DNA of 64,000 nt from Dipteronia dyeriana (Eukaryota > Streptophyta > Magnoliopsida > Sapindales > Sapindaceae): assembly GCA_032871835.1 (NCBI GenBank), contig CM065297.1, forward strand, positions 90,727,052 to 90,791,051, given 5' to 3'. Under the pieces are notes generated by a model, which worked only from the letters and a program-made list of their open reading frames with translations, searched no databases and was not told where the DNA came from. Positions within the stretch are counted from its first letter, which is position 1. Each line of letters begins with the position of its first letter. The position numbers and the translations under genes were made by a program. Below, one piece after another: positions 36,042 through 47,613 of the stretch.

Positions 36042-37284
36042 TATAGTATTTCCCAACAATCTTTTTTAGGAAGTAGCCTATTGAGAAAAAAAGTGCATAT
36101 CTAGCATTTCTTGATATTTACTTTCTAGGAAGTAGCCTTTAAAAGACAATAATGCCCTCCACAATTAAACAGTGTAAAATGACTAAATTATCCTCTTGCG
36201 TTGTGTAAGGACCAAACCGACATTCTCTTATTCTCCTTCAGTTGATTAAAGAAAACCAAAACTATTGTTCAAATCATATCATCCTCTCCGCTGGAGTCTT
36301 GTTACAGACCGTAATCTCGATGGCAACCGAAATCTTGACAGTGCCGCCAGCTCCTTCAATCGAGCTTTACTGTCAAGTTTGAAATCGAGCATACACAGTT
36401 AATGTAAGTCCCATAATGACACTTAAGTTTCCAATGTCATTGAATCTCTCGGTCTTTTATTGTTGTTCAAGTTTGAGACGTTTTTGATATAATGATGGAT
36501 TGAGGGTTTTGGATTTGTTGCCCATGAATTGGGGTTTGTGTATGCAGTATTGTTGGGTTTAGTTAGGGTGTTTGATGAAATGCCACATCAAGCTTTTAAG
36601 AGGTGTATGTAGTATTGTTGGGTGCAAACACATCGTCCTCAGTATCATATGAATAACAGGAAATGCACTCTGGTGAATAGTATTGTATAGTTTGTTTGAA
36701 AATTTATTTTGTTGTATGGTTTGGTGGGGAAAAGGTTTAGGCACGAATTTGGGTTGTATGTGATTTTGTAAGGGTTGATGGTGTATGAATTTGGTATATG
36801 TATACCTGCTGAACCAAAACAGGTTTATGATTTTGATATTGTTGTTGGTTAATGGTGTATGTATATTTGTTTGTATTGATGTATATTTGTTGATGGTATA
36901 TGTATATTTGTTTGTGTTGATCGTTGTTGGTTGTGTTGGGGGATGGTTGAACCAAAACACATGTTATTGATTTTGCTAATGTTAGGGAACCTTCGCAGTT
37001 GATTTTGAAAACAGAAGATGAGCTAAGTCCAGGAGGAATGTTATAGGCCTAGAAACCATTCATTCATAAGCATAAAACAATTGTTCCTAAGCACTCACCT
37101 AAACTGAATTACAGTTTAGGATTAAGGTGTTGGTTGTGTTGGTTAGTTGAACCAAAACCAGCGGTGTTAGTTATTAATTGATTTTGCTTTTGTTATGCAC
37201 TTGGCTGGATGTTATCAATTTTGAAAACAGAAGATGGGCTAAGCCTGGGAGGAATGTTGTAGGCCTGGGAACCATTCTTAGGCT
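36042..37284. other. Probable MULE terminal and subterminal region
   Basis: Contains phrases common in plant MULE ends (AGGAAGTAGCC twice, at 36070 and 36128; GACAATAATGCCCTCC at 36147) and the first CCTAGG-type repeats near 37045 and 37255. A GTATATTTGTTTGT-rich patch lies at 36780-36920. A short open stretch from ATG 36320 has no recognisable domain. No gene is supported. Confidence 0.5.
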
Positions 37285-38156
37285 CACAATTACACCTTCC
37301 CAGGCTTAGGAGAGTTGTAGTCAACAACAATTGTTCCAGTCGCGTGTTATGATGTATTTTTGGCCTAGGAAAATTTTGTTAGGCCTTGGAACATGTCTTC
37401 TTGGCCTTAGAGATTTCTTCCCAATATTAATGATTTCACGCTTGGAATCATTACACGCCATATTTTAAGCATGTTACACGTTACATTTGTGTAGTGTGTA
37501 AACATGATGGTTACACTATTAATGTAGCGTGTAATCATGTGTACATTATGACGTGTAATATTTCCCATTATTGCATCGTGTAATCTTTCACGATACACCA
37601 AAGTGATTGATTTCATATTGTATGGTAACGATATTGAAGGTTACACCCTAAGCATCCTTGCATGCCATATTGTAAGAATGATTGCACATTGCATTTCTGT
37701 ACAATGATTACACGTTACAGAAATGCAACGTGCAATCTTTCTTACAATATGGCATGCAAGGATGCTTATGGTATAACCTTCAATATCATTACCATACAAC
37801 GTGAAATCAGTCAATTTGGTGCATTGTGAAAGATTACACGATACAATAATGAGAAATATTACACGTCATAATGTACACATGATTACACACAACATTAATA
37901 GTGTAACCATCATGTTTACACGCTACAGAAATGTAATGTGTAATCATGCTTACAATGTGACGTGTAATGATTCCAAGCGTGAAATCATTAATATTGGGAA
38001 GAAATCTCCACGGTATGGGAAGAAATCTCCATGGCCAAGAAGACATGTTTCAAGGCCTAACAAAATTTTCCTAGGCTAAAAATACATCATAACACGCGAC
38101 TAGAACCATTGCTCTTGACTGCAACTCTCATAAGCCTGGGAAGGTGTAATGAGTGA
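37285..38156. repeat. 870-bp near-perfect palindrome
   Basis: The left arm (37285-37701) and right arm (37716-38156) are reverse complements around a 14-base centre, with about one mismatch per 10-15 bases. Outer ends: TTACACCTTCCCAGGCTTA against TAAGCCTGGGAAGGTGTAA. Both arms are studded with ATTACACG / CGTGTAAT. A transcript would fold into a very long hairpin. Confidence 0.88.
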
Positions 38157-38445
38157 CATTGTTTAATCGTGTAATCCCGATGAACGTGTAACCATGATGT
38201 AAACTAACGTGTAATCATGCTTATAAACTGGTGTGTAATTATATAGAATTTTGAAGTTGGACCTGTTACGAATATTTAGTAAAAATTGCAATGCAAACAC
38301 ATCCACACCCAACATATTTAAGCCCATGAGGAATGTTATAGGCCTGGGAACCATTCCTAGGCTTAAAAATATTTTTTCTAGGCTCTGAACTAAACTAAAT
38401 TACAGTAATTGTTATACTATTATTGACTAAAGTTTTTTATTTTCA
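38157..38445. repeat. Flanking TTACACG/CCTAGG repeat segment
   Basis: 38155-38310 is the reverse complement, with differences, of about 60875-61020, linking the two sides of the nested insertions. It ends at a candidate splice acceptor, TTTTCAG (about 38440-38446), ahead of the mudrA start. Confidence 0.7.
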
Positions 38446-38460
38446 GGGTCTAAGAATACC

Positions 38461-39209
38461 ATGTCTTGGCTGTTAGTTCATTATGGTGAGCATTGGAAGG
38501 GTAACTCGTTTACCAGTTCTATTTCGTTTTCAGTACGACTAACAAAAAAAGACAACGGAGTGTAGAATGAATTGGTGGAAATCATATACCAGCGGACAGG
38601 GGTTAGTAGAGACCAAATTGAGTTGAAGCTAACCTCGCATGTGGAAACGGGGGTTGATAAAGTTACATTCTCTGTAATGAGTGACGACGATGCAAAGTTT
38701 GTGATTATTCATAAGGGAAGAGGTTAGGCCGTAATTGATGTTGAATGTGTCAATAAACTTGAATTTTAACCTCTACCAAATCCAATCCAATAAGCATGTA
38801 TGGTCTCCCCTGTTAAACTCACCGATATTCCACGTTCTCCGGTGGGTACTCCAAACTATAAATCAGTTAGTGGCAGCAATAATCTGATTGCATATCAGGT
38901 TTCACCCAGATTTACGTCAGTATGCAATGACCAAGCGACACCAGTAACTACTACAAAGTATGCAGTAATAGGTGACAATGATAGTTCTGAAAGCATCAAT
39001 ACTTCCAGAAGGTCCGATAGTTTAAAAACCAGTGATACAGAAGATGAAAGTGGTGGTGATGTTGATGGTGGGCAAGCAGAAACAGCTCTTGGAATAGAAG
39101 AACGAGGGGTGAGTGAAACACCCAACAATTTTTTACCTTTCATGAACACACGGTGGACAGTATCAAGGTCAGAGCTTTAATCAATTAAAGTCGTTCAATC
39201 AGTGGATGT
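38461..39209 (+). pseudogene. MULE transposase (mudrA) N-terminal part, broken
   Basis: From the ATG at 38461, 15 bases past a TTTTCAG acceptor, one frame runs 239 codons to a TAA at 39178. The first 110 residues resemble the PB1-like N-terminus of plant MuDR proteins (MSWLLVHYGEHWKGN, NELVEIIYQRTGV, a DDDAKFVI-type end), followed by an acidic Ser/Asp-rich linker. Stops within it at 38563 and three more before 38800 sit at Gln-like codons. The zinc-binding and DDE catalytic domains are absent: the Athila-like LTR starts at 39210. Confidence 0.65.
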
Positions 39210-40621
39210 TGATTAACACTGAAAAGTGTAAGTTTACTAAGGGATAATATCATCATTTTACACTTCTAATATGATTAATTCCCCAATTTAGACATAATTT
39301 CGTTCGCTCGCTTAAATAAATGTGTTGTGTAGTAATCAGTGTATTTTTCTTTGTATTTCAGAGGTAATTCGATCAATTCATAATTAAAGAAAAGTCAGAT
39401 GGCAAAACAAACATCATTTTCAAGTTTAGAACGTCAAAAACCTTAGGAAGGCCATGAAGGGTATTTTTATAATTTTGACTATTCACTGTTCACAGTTGAC
39501 TTCCACTGTTCCTAATGATGTGGCACATTCCTAATGAACCGAACTGCGAGTGCACCATACACGCGACTGCAGAGAATCACATTTTAGAAGTCGGTGCATT
39601 GTTCATAGTTGACTTTCTAGAAGATTATTGACCGATGACACGACATATTTCTATTGGCCTAAATTGTGAGTGCACCGTACACGTGCTGCAGATAATCATA
39701 TTCTAGAAGCCAGTGCACTGTTCACTATTGACTTTCACAGATGAGTTTACTGCTCATTGTCACCGTTCACTGTTCACTGCTCATTATTCACTTCTGACGT
39801 GGTGAAATCTGGACGCTCCATTCTAATTCATCCTATGGTCAATTTTCATCCGTATTTTGTATAAATAGGGGACCTCTCCCTCCTAATTTACATATTCTGA
39901 ATCCAAATCTGATATTAGATTTGTGAAATTCGCTCTCTTTTATTCTCAAATTCTCAGTTTAAATAAAATACCTATTTTCTAATTAAATTATATCTAGCTA
40001 ATTTCATATAGTTGGGGTCATGGGTGATACCGTTGGTATGGAAAATATGATCCAATTTTGGTAAGTTTATTATTTTTATGCTTTCTCCCCTCTGATCTTT
40101 TTGGAGTTTTTGACTCACTGTAGCATAGTGAGTACTTTTACCCATATTTATCAGAGAGTGGTTTCTTCCCTCTGATCTTTGTGGAGTTTTGACTCACTGT
40201 AGTCGGACAGATATTGTCTAGCACATTGAGTACTTTTGCCCATATTTATCAGAGAGTGTTTTATCCCCACTGATCTTTATGGAGTCTTGACTCACTGTGG
40301 ACAGACAGATGTTGTCAGACACAGTAGGTACTTTACATCATATCTATCAGTAGAGTGGACAAGGGAGTGGAAATTCCCTCCTTTAATCTGGATTAAATAT
40401 TAATTATTGAATCATATTCGAATTACCAACAGTGGATCCCTCAACCCCAATTTTAATTTAATTGATTTACGTTTTATAACAAGCTTAGTAATTAATCTAG
40501 ATAATTAATTCTACAAAGACAAGTGAACAACCTCTCTGTGGTTTGACCTGGTCTTACCGGTTAATTTATTACTTTGACACTCTTATACTTGGGAGTAGGA
40601 ACACTTCTTTAGGACGTGCCA
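39210..40621 (+). repeat. 5' LTR of the Athila-LOG element
   Basis: TGATTAACAC...GTGCCA, 1412 bp. The TATA box TATAAATAG lies at 39860-39868, with a CT-rich initiation region following. Three 80-100-bp repeats (TCTGATCTTT...GACTCACTGTAG...ATTTATCAGAGAGTG) occupy about 40085-40370; the first unit lacks about 19 bases that are present in the 3' LTR. Confidence 0.85.
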
Positions 40622-40624
40622 AGT

Positions 40625-40642
40625 TTTTTACGCCGCTGCTGG
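40625..40642 (+). other. Primer-binding site of the Athila-LOG element
   Basis: TTTTACGCCGCTGCTGGG resembles the Athila-type site TGGCGCCGCTGCCGGGGA with several transitions. It starts 4 bases past the proposed LTR end. Confidence 0.6.
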
Positions 40643-41169
40643 GGAGGTAAGTCCGCCTTTTCTGTGAAGAAGTAATTTCTTTTTAATTTTATTTTAGTTT
40701 TGCTAGTTTTTTTTCTATCTTCTTTGTTCTTATTTTGTATTCAGTTTTGCATCACTCATCTCAATCATAAACTTCATCTACTTAAAAAAAATTGCACTTG
40801 TAATCATTAATCACATTTTTGCATTTTAATCCTTCAACTTTTTATTTACATTTTAGCTTAGATCTAGTTTGTATTTGCATTTAGGTCATTTTACTTTTCA
40901 CTTTTGCAGATCAGTTCCCTGTCTCTCATATTTTCACTTTAATCCCTAAATTTATAGGTATTTGCATTTTCACCCCAACACTTGTGCATTTTTACATTTA
41001 CACCCCTAGAATTTTGCATCTTGTTATTTTTATCGCATTTTCTTTTATTTTCTTCATTTTTGTGTATTTCACCTCCATTAACCCTCATTAAATTTGCATG
41101 AGACGTTGGTCTTGAACATCTAGTGGTAGATTAATTAGGAGATCACAATCACCCACATTCACTAACAAC

Positions 41170-42770
41170 ATGGCTGAAAACCCACTTAGACATCCAACAG
41201 GAAACCAAGCCGAGAATTTTTTAGACAACCTTGACAGCATATCTCAACACAACAACCATTCGCCTTATGTTGACCATGACCAACACATTAACCAAAATCC
41301 ACCTCGAACTCTTGGAGACTACATGAACCCCACACGCACTGAAGCACCTTCATGCATAACTTTTCCACCAAATGCAACACACTTTAATTTTAAACCGGGA
41401 ATCATTCAACTTTTACCCAATTTTCACGGTCTTGAATCTGAAAACCCATATTTACATCTTAGGGAGTTTGAGGAAGTCTATAACACTTGCACCAACCAAA
41501 ATGTTAGCATGGATATAATCAGGCTTAAGTTTTTCCCTTTTTCCTTAAAAGATAAAGCTAAAACTTGGTTACAAAACCTTAGGTCAGGATCAATTCAAAC
41601 TTGGAATGATATGTAACAACAGTTCTTAAAGAAATTTTTCCAACCTCATATAACAAACTCTCTTAAGAGGCAAATCACTTCATTTGCCCAAAAACCTGAC
41701 ACTTTACCAATATTGGGATAGGTTCAAAGAGTTGTTAAATGTCTGTCCACATTATGGTTTTGAAACATAGAGGATAGTGTCATATTTTTATGAGGGACTC
41801 ACACCCCAAAGTAGACAAGTCATTGAAATGGTGTGTAATGGGGAGTTCAGTGATAAAAATCCTGAAGAAGCACTTGACTATCTTGACTATCTTGACCATA
41901 TCACTAAAAATACTCAAAATTGAGACACCATTGGTTCTTATGAGTTCATGAGCAAACCACAACCATCTCCATCTAGTGGAGGCATTTACAATCTAAGGGA
42001 AGACCATGACCTTCAAGCTAGATTTGCATCCCTAGCTAGGAAAGTCGAAGCTTTAGAAACTAAAAAGAGTTAACATATAAAATCTGTACAAGAAATTGCA
42101 TGCCATGTATGTGATTCTGATGATCATATCACTCATAGTTGCCCAACTTTGCTAGCCATAAAAGATTGCCTTCGTGAACAAACCAATGTTTTGCACACTT
42201 TCAACAAGCCAAATTCCAACCCATATTCACAAACCTACAATCCTGGTTGGAGAAATCCCCCAAATTTTAGTTGGAGAAACAATAATCAAGCCTAGTCTTC
42301 ACAAACACCAGGTTTATCACATCCATAAACACACCAGAATTTCCAAAACCCTCAAGGTTATGCGTCTTATGTCCTACCATCTAGGAAAAACCTTGAAGAC
42401 ATTTTGCACTCATTCATTGAGAAGCAAAAAGCCATTAACAGCCAAACAACATAAACCTTGACAGATGTTAAAGATACTTTGGCAAATATTGCTTCTACAC
42501 TCACCACACACGAAAAAGGAAATTTTTCATCTCAACCATAACCAAATCCCAAGAGTCAGTCAAGTTCCTATGATAATAACCAATGCCCAGATCAAGTCAA
42601 ATCAATTATCACTCTTCGTAGTGGTAAGGTAATCGAAAAACCTATTCTTGAATCTGATAAAAATGATGATGAGTCATTTTCCAAGGGTAAGAAAGGGGGT
42701 GATGAAACCACTATTGACGAAGAAATAATTGAATCCCCACCTACACTCTCATATCCTCATGCTCTTAAAA
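41170..42770 (+). pseudogene. Athila-LOG gag
   Basis: Start at 41170 (MAENPLRHPTGNQ). The gag core has HLREFEEVYNTC, RLKFFPFSLKDKAKTWL and IQTWNDM up to TAA 41614, then continues in frame with QQFLKKFF. A CCHC knuckle CHVCDSDDHITHSC lies at about 42098-42139, and a proline/asparagine-rich tail follows. At least five stops stand where Gln or Arg is expected, and a small shift occurs before 42839. It would form the element's particle shell. Confidence 0.85.
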
Positions 42771-43900
42771 ATTCACAGAAATCGAAGTATCCCCCAGAGA
42801 TTTTTGAAATTTTCAAACAAGTAAAGATCAATATCCCTTTGTTGGACGCAATCAAACAGGTACCTTCCTATGCCAAATTTTTGAAGGATCTGTGTACTGT
42901 GAAAAAGAAGCATCAGGTAAGAAAGAAAGCTTTTATGGCTGAACAGGTAAGTTCCATTCTTTCCAATAAAAATGTTTTGAAATATAAAGATCCTGGCTGT
43001 CCCACTATTTCCTGCATAATTAGTAATTGTAAAATTGAGCATGCTTTACTTGACCTAGGTGCTAGTGTAAATTTGCTCTCATACTCAGTTTATCAGCGAC
43101 TTAAACTTGGTGAGTTAAAGTCGACTTCAACCACACTTTGTCTTGCTGATAGGTCAATTAAAATACCGAAAGGAATAGTGGAAGATGTGTTAGTACAAGT
43201 CGATAAATTTATATACCCAGTAGAATTTATTGTATTGGAAACACAACATGTTGTTAATGAGCACAAATCAATTCCTGTTATATTGGGCTGACCATTTTTA
43301 GCTATTGCTAATGCCTTGATTAATTGCAGAAATGGAATAATGAGCATGTCTTTTGGAAATATAGAAATTAAGCTTAATGTTTTTGACATGTCTAAGGATC
43401 CATTTGATGATGAAAATGAAGATGAAGATGTAGACATTATTGAAACCATTGTTGAAGATCATGTTCAAAAGGATTCTTTTAACTCATCTGAAGTTTGTTT
43501 GTTCAATTCACCTGAGTCAAGCATGCATTCACATCTTGATGATTGATTGCAGGTTGTCGAAGAAGAAGGAGACACTTCAGATTTTGAAGAATTGGAACAG
43601 AAAGATGACGTGCTAGAAGAAAAAGCACCTCAATTGGATTTGAAACCCTTACCAGAAGAACTTAAATATTCTTACCTTAGAGACGACCAGACCTACCCAG
43701 TGGTAATCTCTTCCAACCTCACAGAAGAGCAAGAAGGTAAGTTGTTACATGTTTTAAAGAAAAATAAGAATGCAATTGGTTGGACTTTGAAAGATTTGAA
43801 AGGTATTAACCCATTGATTAGTTCACATCGAATAAATTTAGAGGAAAATGCTAAAACATATCGATAACCCCAAAGAAGACTTAACCCACACATGAAAGAA
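42771..43900 (+). pseudogene. Athila-LOG protease region
   Basis: KQVPSYAKFLKDLC and KKHQVRKKAF lead to the Athila-type protease motif HALLDLGASVNLL, with the Asp codon at 43052-43054, and on to SIPVILG, stop (TGA 43289, where Arg is expected) and PFLAIANALI. An acidic linker (DDENEDEDVDIIE) and the RT approach TPVVISSNLTEEQE-like block follow. Frame is kept from 42839 to 43867. Confidence 0.82.
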
Positions 43901-44039
43901 GTTGTCAAGACCGAAGTCCTTAAATTACTTGACGTGAGAATTATCTACCATATCTCTGATAGTAAGTGGGTGAGTCCTACACAAGTTGTGCCAAAAAAAT
44001 CTAGAATCACTGTTGTTAAAAATGAAAAGGTGAGTAATT

Positions 44040-46535
44040 CCAACTCGTGTTCCATCTAGTTGGCACATGTGCATTGATTATAGAAAATTAAATGATGCCA
44101 CTAGAAAATATCATTTTCCCCTTCCATTCCTTGACCAGATTTTAGAAAGAGTAGCAGGATATTTCTATTACTGCTTTCTTGATGGGTATTCTGGATACTA
44201 TCAAATTCTCATTGCATTAGAAGACCAAGAAAAGACCACATTCACATGTCCCTTTGGAACCTTTGTATTTAGAAGAATGTCATTTGGTTTGTGTAATGCC
44301 CCGGCCATATTTCAATGATGCATGCTAAGCATTTTTAGTGATATGATTGAACATTGTTTAGAGGTCTTTATGGATGATTTAACTATGTTTGAGAATTCTT
44401 TTAATAATTGTCTTAATAACTTGGATAGAGTCTTGAAACGTTGCATAGAAAAAGGACTTGCGCTTAACTGGGAAAAGTGTCATTATATGACCACGTCTGG
44501 AATTGTTTTGGGTCATATTGTGTCATCAAAAAGTATCGAGGTTGATAAGGCAAAAATTGAAGTCATTTCAAAGTTACCATCACCACAAACAGTCAAAGAT
44601 GTGCGGTCATTTTTAGGCCATGCAGGATTTTATAGGAGGTTTATTAAAGATTTCAGTGTCATATCTAAACCACTTTGTAACCTCTTATTAAAAGATGCAA
44701 AATTTGAATGGACACAAGAGTGTGGAGGATCTTTTAAAAAGATAGTTGACCTTTTAACATCTACTCCTATCATGCAATCCCCCGATTGGTCCTTGCCTTT
44801 TGAATTGATGTGTGATGTGAGTGATTTTGTTGTTGGAGCTGTCTTAGGACAGAGAAGAAAAGGTAAGCCTTTTGTGATTTATTACGCAAGTAAAACTTTG
44901 AATAGTGCATAAATGAATTACACCACCATCGAGAAAGAATTACTTACTGTGATATTTGCATTGGATAAATTTCGGTCATACTTGATTGGCGCTTCAACCA
45001 TTGTTTTTACTGATCACGCTGCTTTGAAGTATTTAATGTCTAAACAGAATGCAAAGCCAAGATCGATTCGCTGGATTTTGTTGCTACAAGAATTCAATCT
45101 CACATTCAAGGATAAAAAGGGTGCTAAAAATGTCGTTGCAGACCATTTATCACGACTCACCGCTGAGTCGTCATTTGATAAAGCACCAATCAATGATTCT
45201 TTTCCTGATGATCTTTTATTCTCTATCACAATTTTGCCTTGGTATGATGACATTGCTAATTATCTTGCGACAGGAATGATGCCACTCGATTGGAATGCAC
45301 AGAACAAAAAGAAATTTTTGACCGAGGTAAAACGTTTTTACTGAAATGACCCTTACTTATTCAAGTATTGTTCTGATCAAATTGTTCGACGGTGTATTCC
45401 AGGCAATGAGGTAAGTAGTGTCATTGAATTTTGTCATTCTGAAGCATGTGGTGGTCATTTTTCGTTAAAGAAAATGGCTGCAAAGATCTTACAGTGTGGA
45501 TTTTATTGGCTCACCTTGTTTAAAGACGCACATGCATTCTGTAAAACCTGTGAAAATTGTCAAAAGTTAGGATCCATTTCTAAGCGAAACATGATGCCTT
45601 TAAACCCCATTCTTGTCATTGAAATATTTGATTGTTGGGGCATTGATTTTATGGGTCCATTTCCACCGTCATTTGGATTTTTGTACATTTTGGTTTCCAT
45701 TGATTATGTGTTAAAATGGGTCGAGGCAATTCCTTGTCGAAATAATGATCACAAAATAGTGATTAAGTTTTTAAAGGAAAATCTTTTGAGTCGATTTGGA
45801 ATCCCTCGAGCCATTATCAATGATGGAGGCAAACACTTTTGTAACAAACCTTTTGAGTCTTTAATGAAGAAATATGGAGTCACACATAAAATTGCCACAC
45901 CATACCACCCTTAAACAAGTGGTCAAGTTGAGTTAGCAAATAGGGAGATAAAACATATCTTGCAAAAAACGGTTAACCCTGATCGAAAAGATTGGTCTCT
46001 TAGACTAAATGATGCACTTTGAGCTTACCGCACTGCATTCAAAACATCTTTGGGTATGTCTCCTTATCGTTTAGTTTATGGAAAACCTTGTCATTTACCT
46101 GTTGAACTTGAGAAAAAAGCTTATTGGGCCATTAAATCTTTCAATTCTAACCTAAATGATGCTGGTGAATTGCGCAAGTTGCAAATAAATGAAATCGAAG
46201 AATTAAGAAATGATGCATATGAAAATGCAAAAATTCTTAAAGAAAAATCTAAAACCTTTCATGACAGACGAATTTTAAGAAGATCATTTGAAGTTGGTCA
46301 AAAGGTTTTGCTTTATAATTCTCGACTTCATTTATTTCCTGGCAAATTGAAATCAAAATGGAGTGGTCCATTTGTTGTGAAACACGTGTATCCATATGGT
46401 GCCCTTGACATTGCGAATCCTAGGAATGATAATGTGTTTAAAGTAAATAGACAACGTGTGAACCCATTCTTAGAAAATAACGATTTTCAAAAAGACTCTG
46501 CCGTCCTTTCTGACTCTTGTTACAAAGGCGAGTAA
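44040..46535 (+). pseudogene. Athila-LOG pol (RT, RNase H, integrase)
   Basis: One frame of about 830 codons with five stops: TGA 44319, TAA 44910, TGA 45343, TAA 45912 and TGA 46020, each one C-to-T or G-to-A step from the Arg, Gln, Trp, Gln and Trp usual in the family. RT: MCIDYRKLNDATRK, FLDGYSGYYQI, FMDD (about 44370). RNase H: CDVSDFVVGAVLGQ, YYASKTLNSA, FTDHAALKYL. Integrase: HHCC region (CKTCENCQK), core DFMGPFP with D-D-E residues, then AYWAIK and a C-terminal chromatin-side region ([11 protein letters not shown]). The approach at 44025-44060 contains a frameshift. Confidence 0.9.
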
Positions 46536-46753
46536 ACAAATCTTTTGCTTTTGACTTTATTTGTGTTTGCAATTATTATTTTTGTTTTTGTTTGCTTTTA
46601 TGTTATGAATTTTTGCAGGATTAATTTCTAGGTTCAGTTTTTGCTTGGTGTGTTTTGCAATATAACCCCAGTTAAGTGGCGGATAACGGTACTCCGTGAC
46701 AATTCAAGTTGGTTTAATTTAGTTTCCCAAATAACTGATCCCTAAAACAAGAC

Positions 46754-47374
46754 ATGGACGAAATTTTTACAAACCTACGAAAACATTTTCCATCGTTGCC
46801 CCAAAATGCTCTGAAAAAGATTTACAAAGCACGTTCCGAAAGATTACGCTTACTGATGATAAACAAAATTCTTGTTGAAATTCGCTAGTTGATCGAAGCT
46901 AAGGTACATCTAGCAGGTGAGTCTGCTGATTCATTTATATCTTACATGCCTGGTTTTGGAAGAAGTAACCTTGCAAAAAAATGAAGAGCTAAGAAGTTAG
47001 GGGTTACTTGTCACAAATGTGCACGTACAACTTGCAACACACGTTGTCGTTCTTTAGGAATGGTGTCTAATAATAGAGAAGATAAAAATTTATTCATTAG
47101 GCATGGTTTGCTTAGGGAGTCATTGGATAATATCCTAACGACTCTTGATGCACATCCTAGTGGATATGTACAAATGGCAATTGACTGATTATAGCCACAA
47201 TTTAAAAAAAAACATGCATAATATAGTCTTGGGAATCTGACTTTAAAAGACCCTGTTTACCAATTTATAAGAAAATTGGATGGAAAGTATATCCCCGACC
47301 CATAGAGGGCGTTGAAGCCGTTTTTGTTTGTAAAACCAGTGGAAGATGTGAGCCATAATGACAACCACCAGTAA
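46754..47374 (+). pseudogene. Unrecognised 206-codon frame downstream of pol, with a Cys cluster
   Basis: From the ATG at 46754 (MDEIFTNLRKHFPSLPQ) one frame runs to TAA 47372 and is interrupted by six stops (46886, 46982, 47186, 47192 and two more), all Gln- or Arg-like changes. Features: a helical basic N-terminal third, YMPGFGRSNLAKK, a Cys-x2-Cys-x4-Cys-x3-Cys cluster (CHKCARTTCNTRC), a polar stretch, and near the end DPVYQFIRKLDGKYIPDP. I do not recognise the family. No signal peptide or membrane segment is seen, so it does not look like an envelope gene. Preservation of a single frame argues that it once encoded a protein. Confidence 0.6.
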
Positions 47375-47532
47375 ATATCCTTTTATTTTTATTATCTTTT
47401 TCCTTCCGCATTTAATTTCTTTTGTAATTATTGCTATTTACTTTTGATTTTTGAACCATTTAGATATAATATCATTGAAAAATACGCCGTCCTATACATA
47501 TAGGTGTATCATTGTGTTACCTTTTCGGGATC

Positions 47533-47540
47533 TATAAATA
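47533..47540 (+). promoter_or_regulatory. TATA-like box ahead of the LOG copy
   Basis: TATAAATA, 74 bases before the LOG start codon at 47614 and followed by an A/C-rich leader with no ATG between. This is promoter-like spacing inside the retrotransposon. Confidence 0.45.
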
Positions 47541-47613
47541 CAAGCATTTGTTTTCCTTTTTTTGCTTCAAAGCACTCATAAACATTCAAAAGAAAAATTC
47601 AGAGAGTGCATTA

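Noticed and set aside
36559..36960. Minus-strand Thr/Asn/Tyr-rich frames
   Set aside because: Translation of an AT- and TTTGTT-rich repeat patch; no domain and no conserved start.
37000..38300. TTACACG repeats as a CRISPR array or telomere-like array
   Set aside because: Spacing is irregular, units occur in both orientations, and the setting is a plant transposon.
46536..47512. An envelope-like gene in the Athila-LOG element
   Set aside because: No signal peptide, membrane helix or coiled coil could be seen in the frame at 46754-47374.
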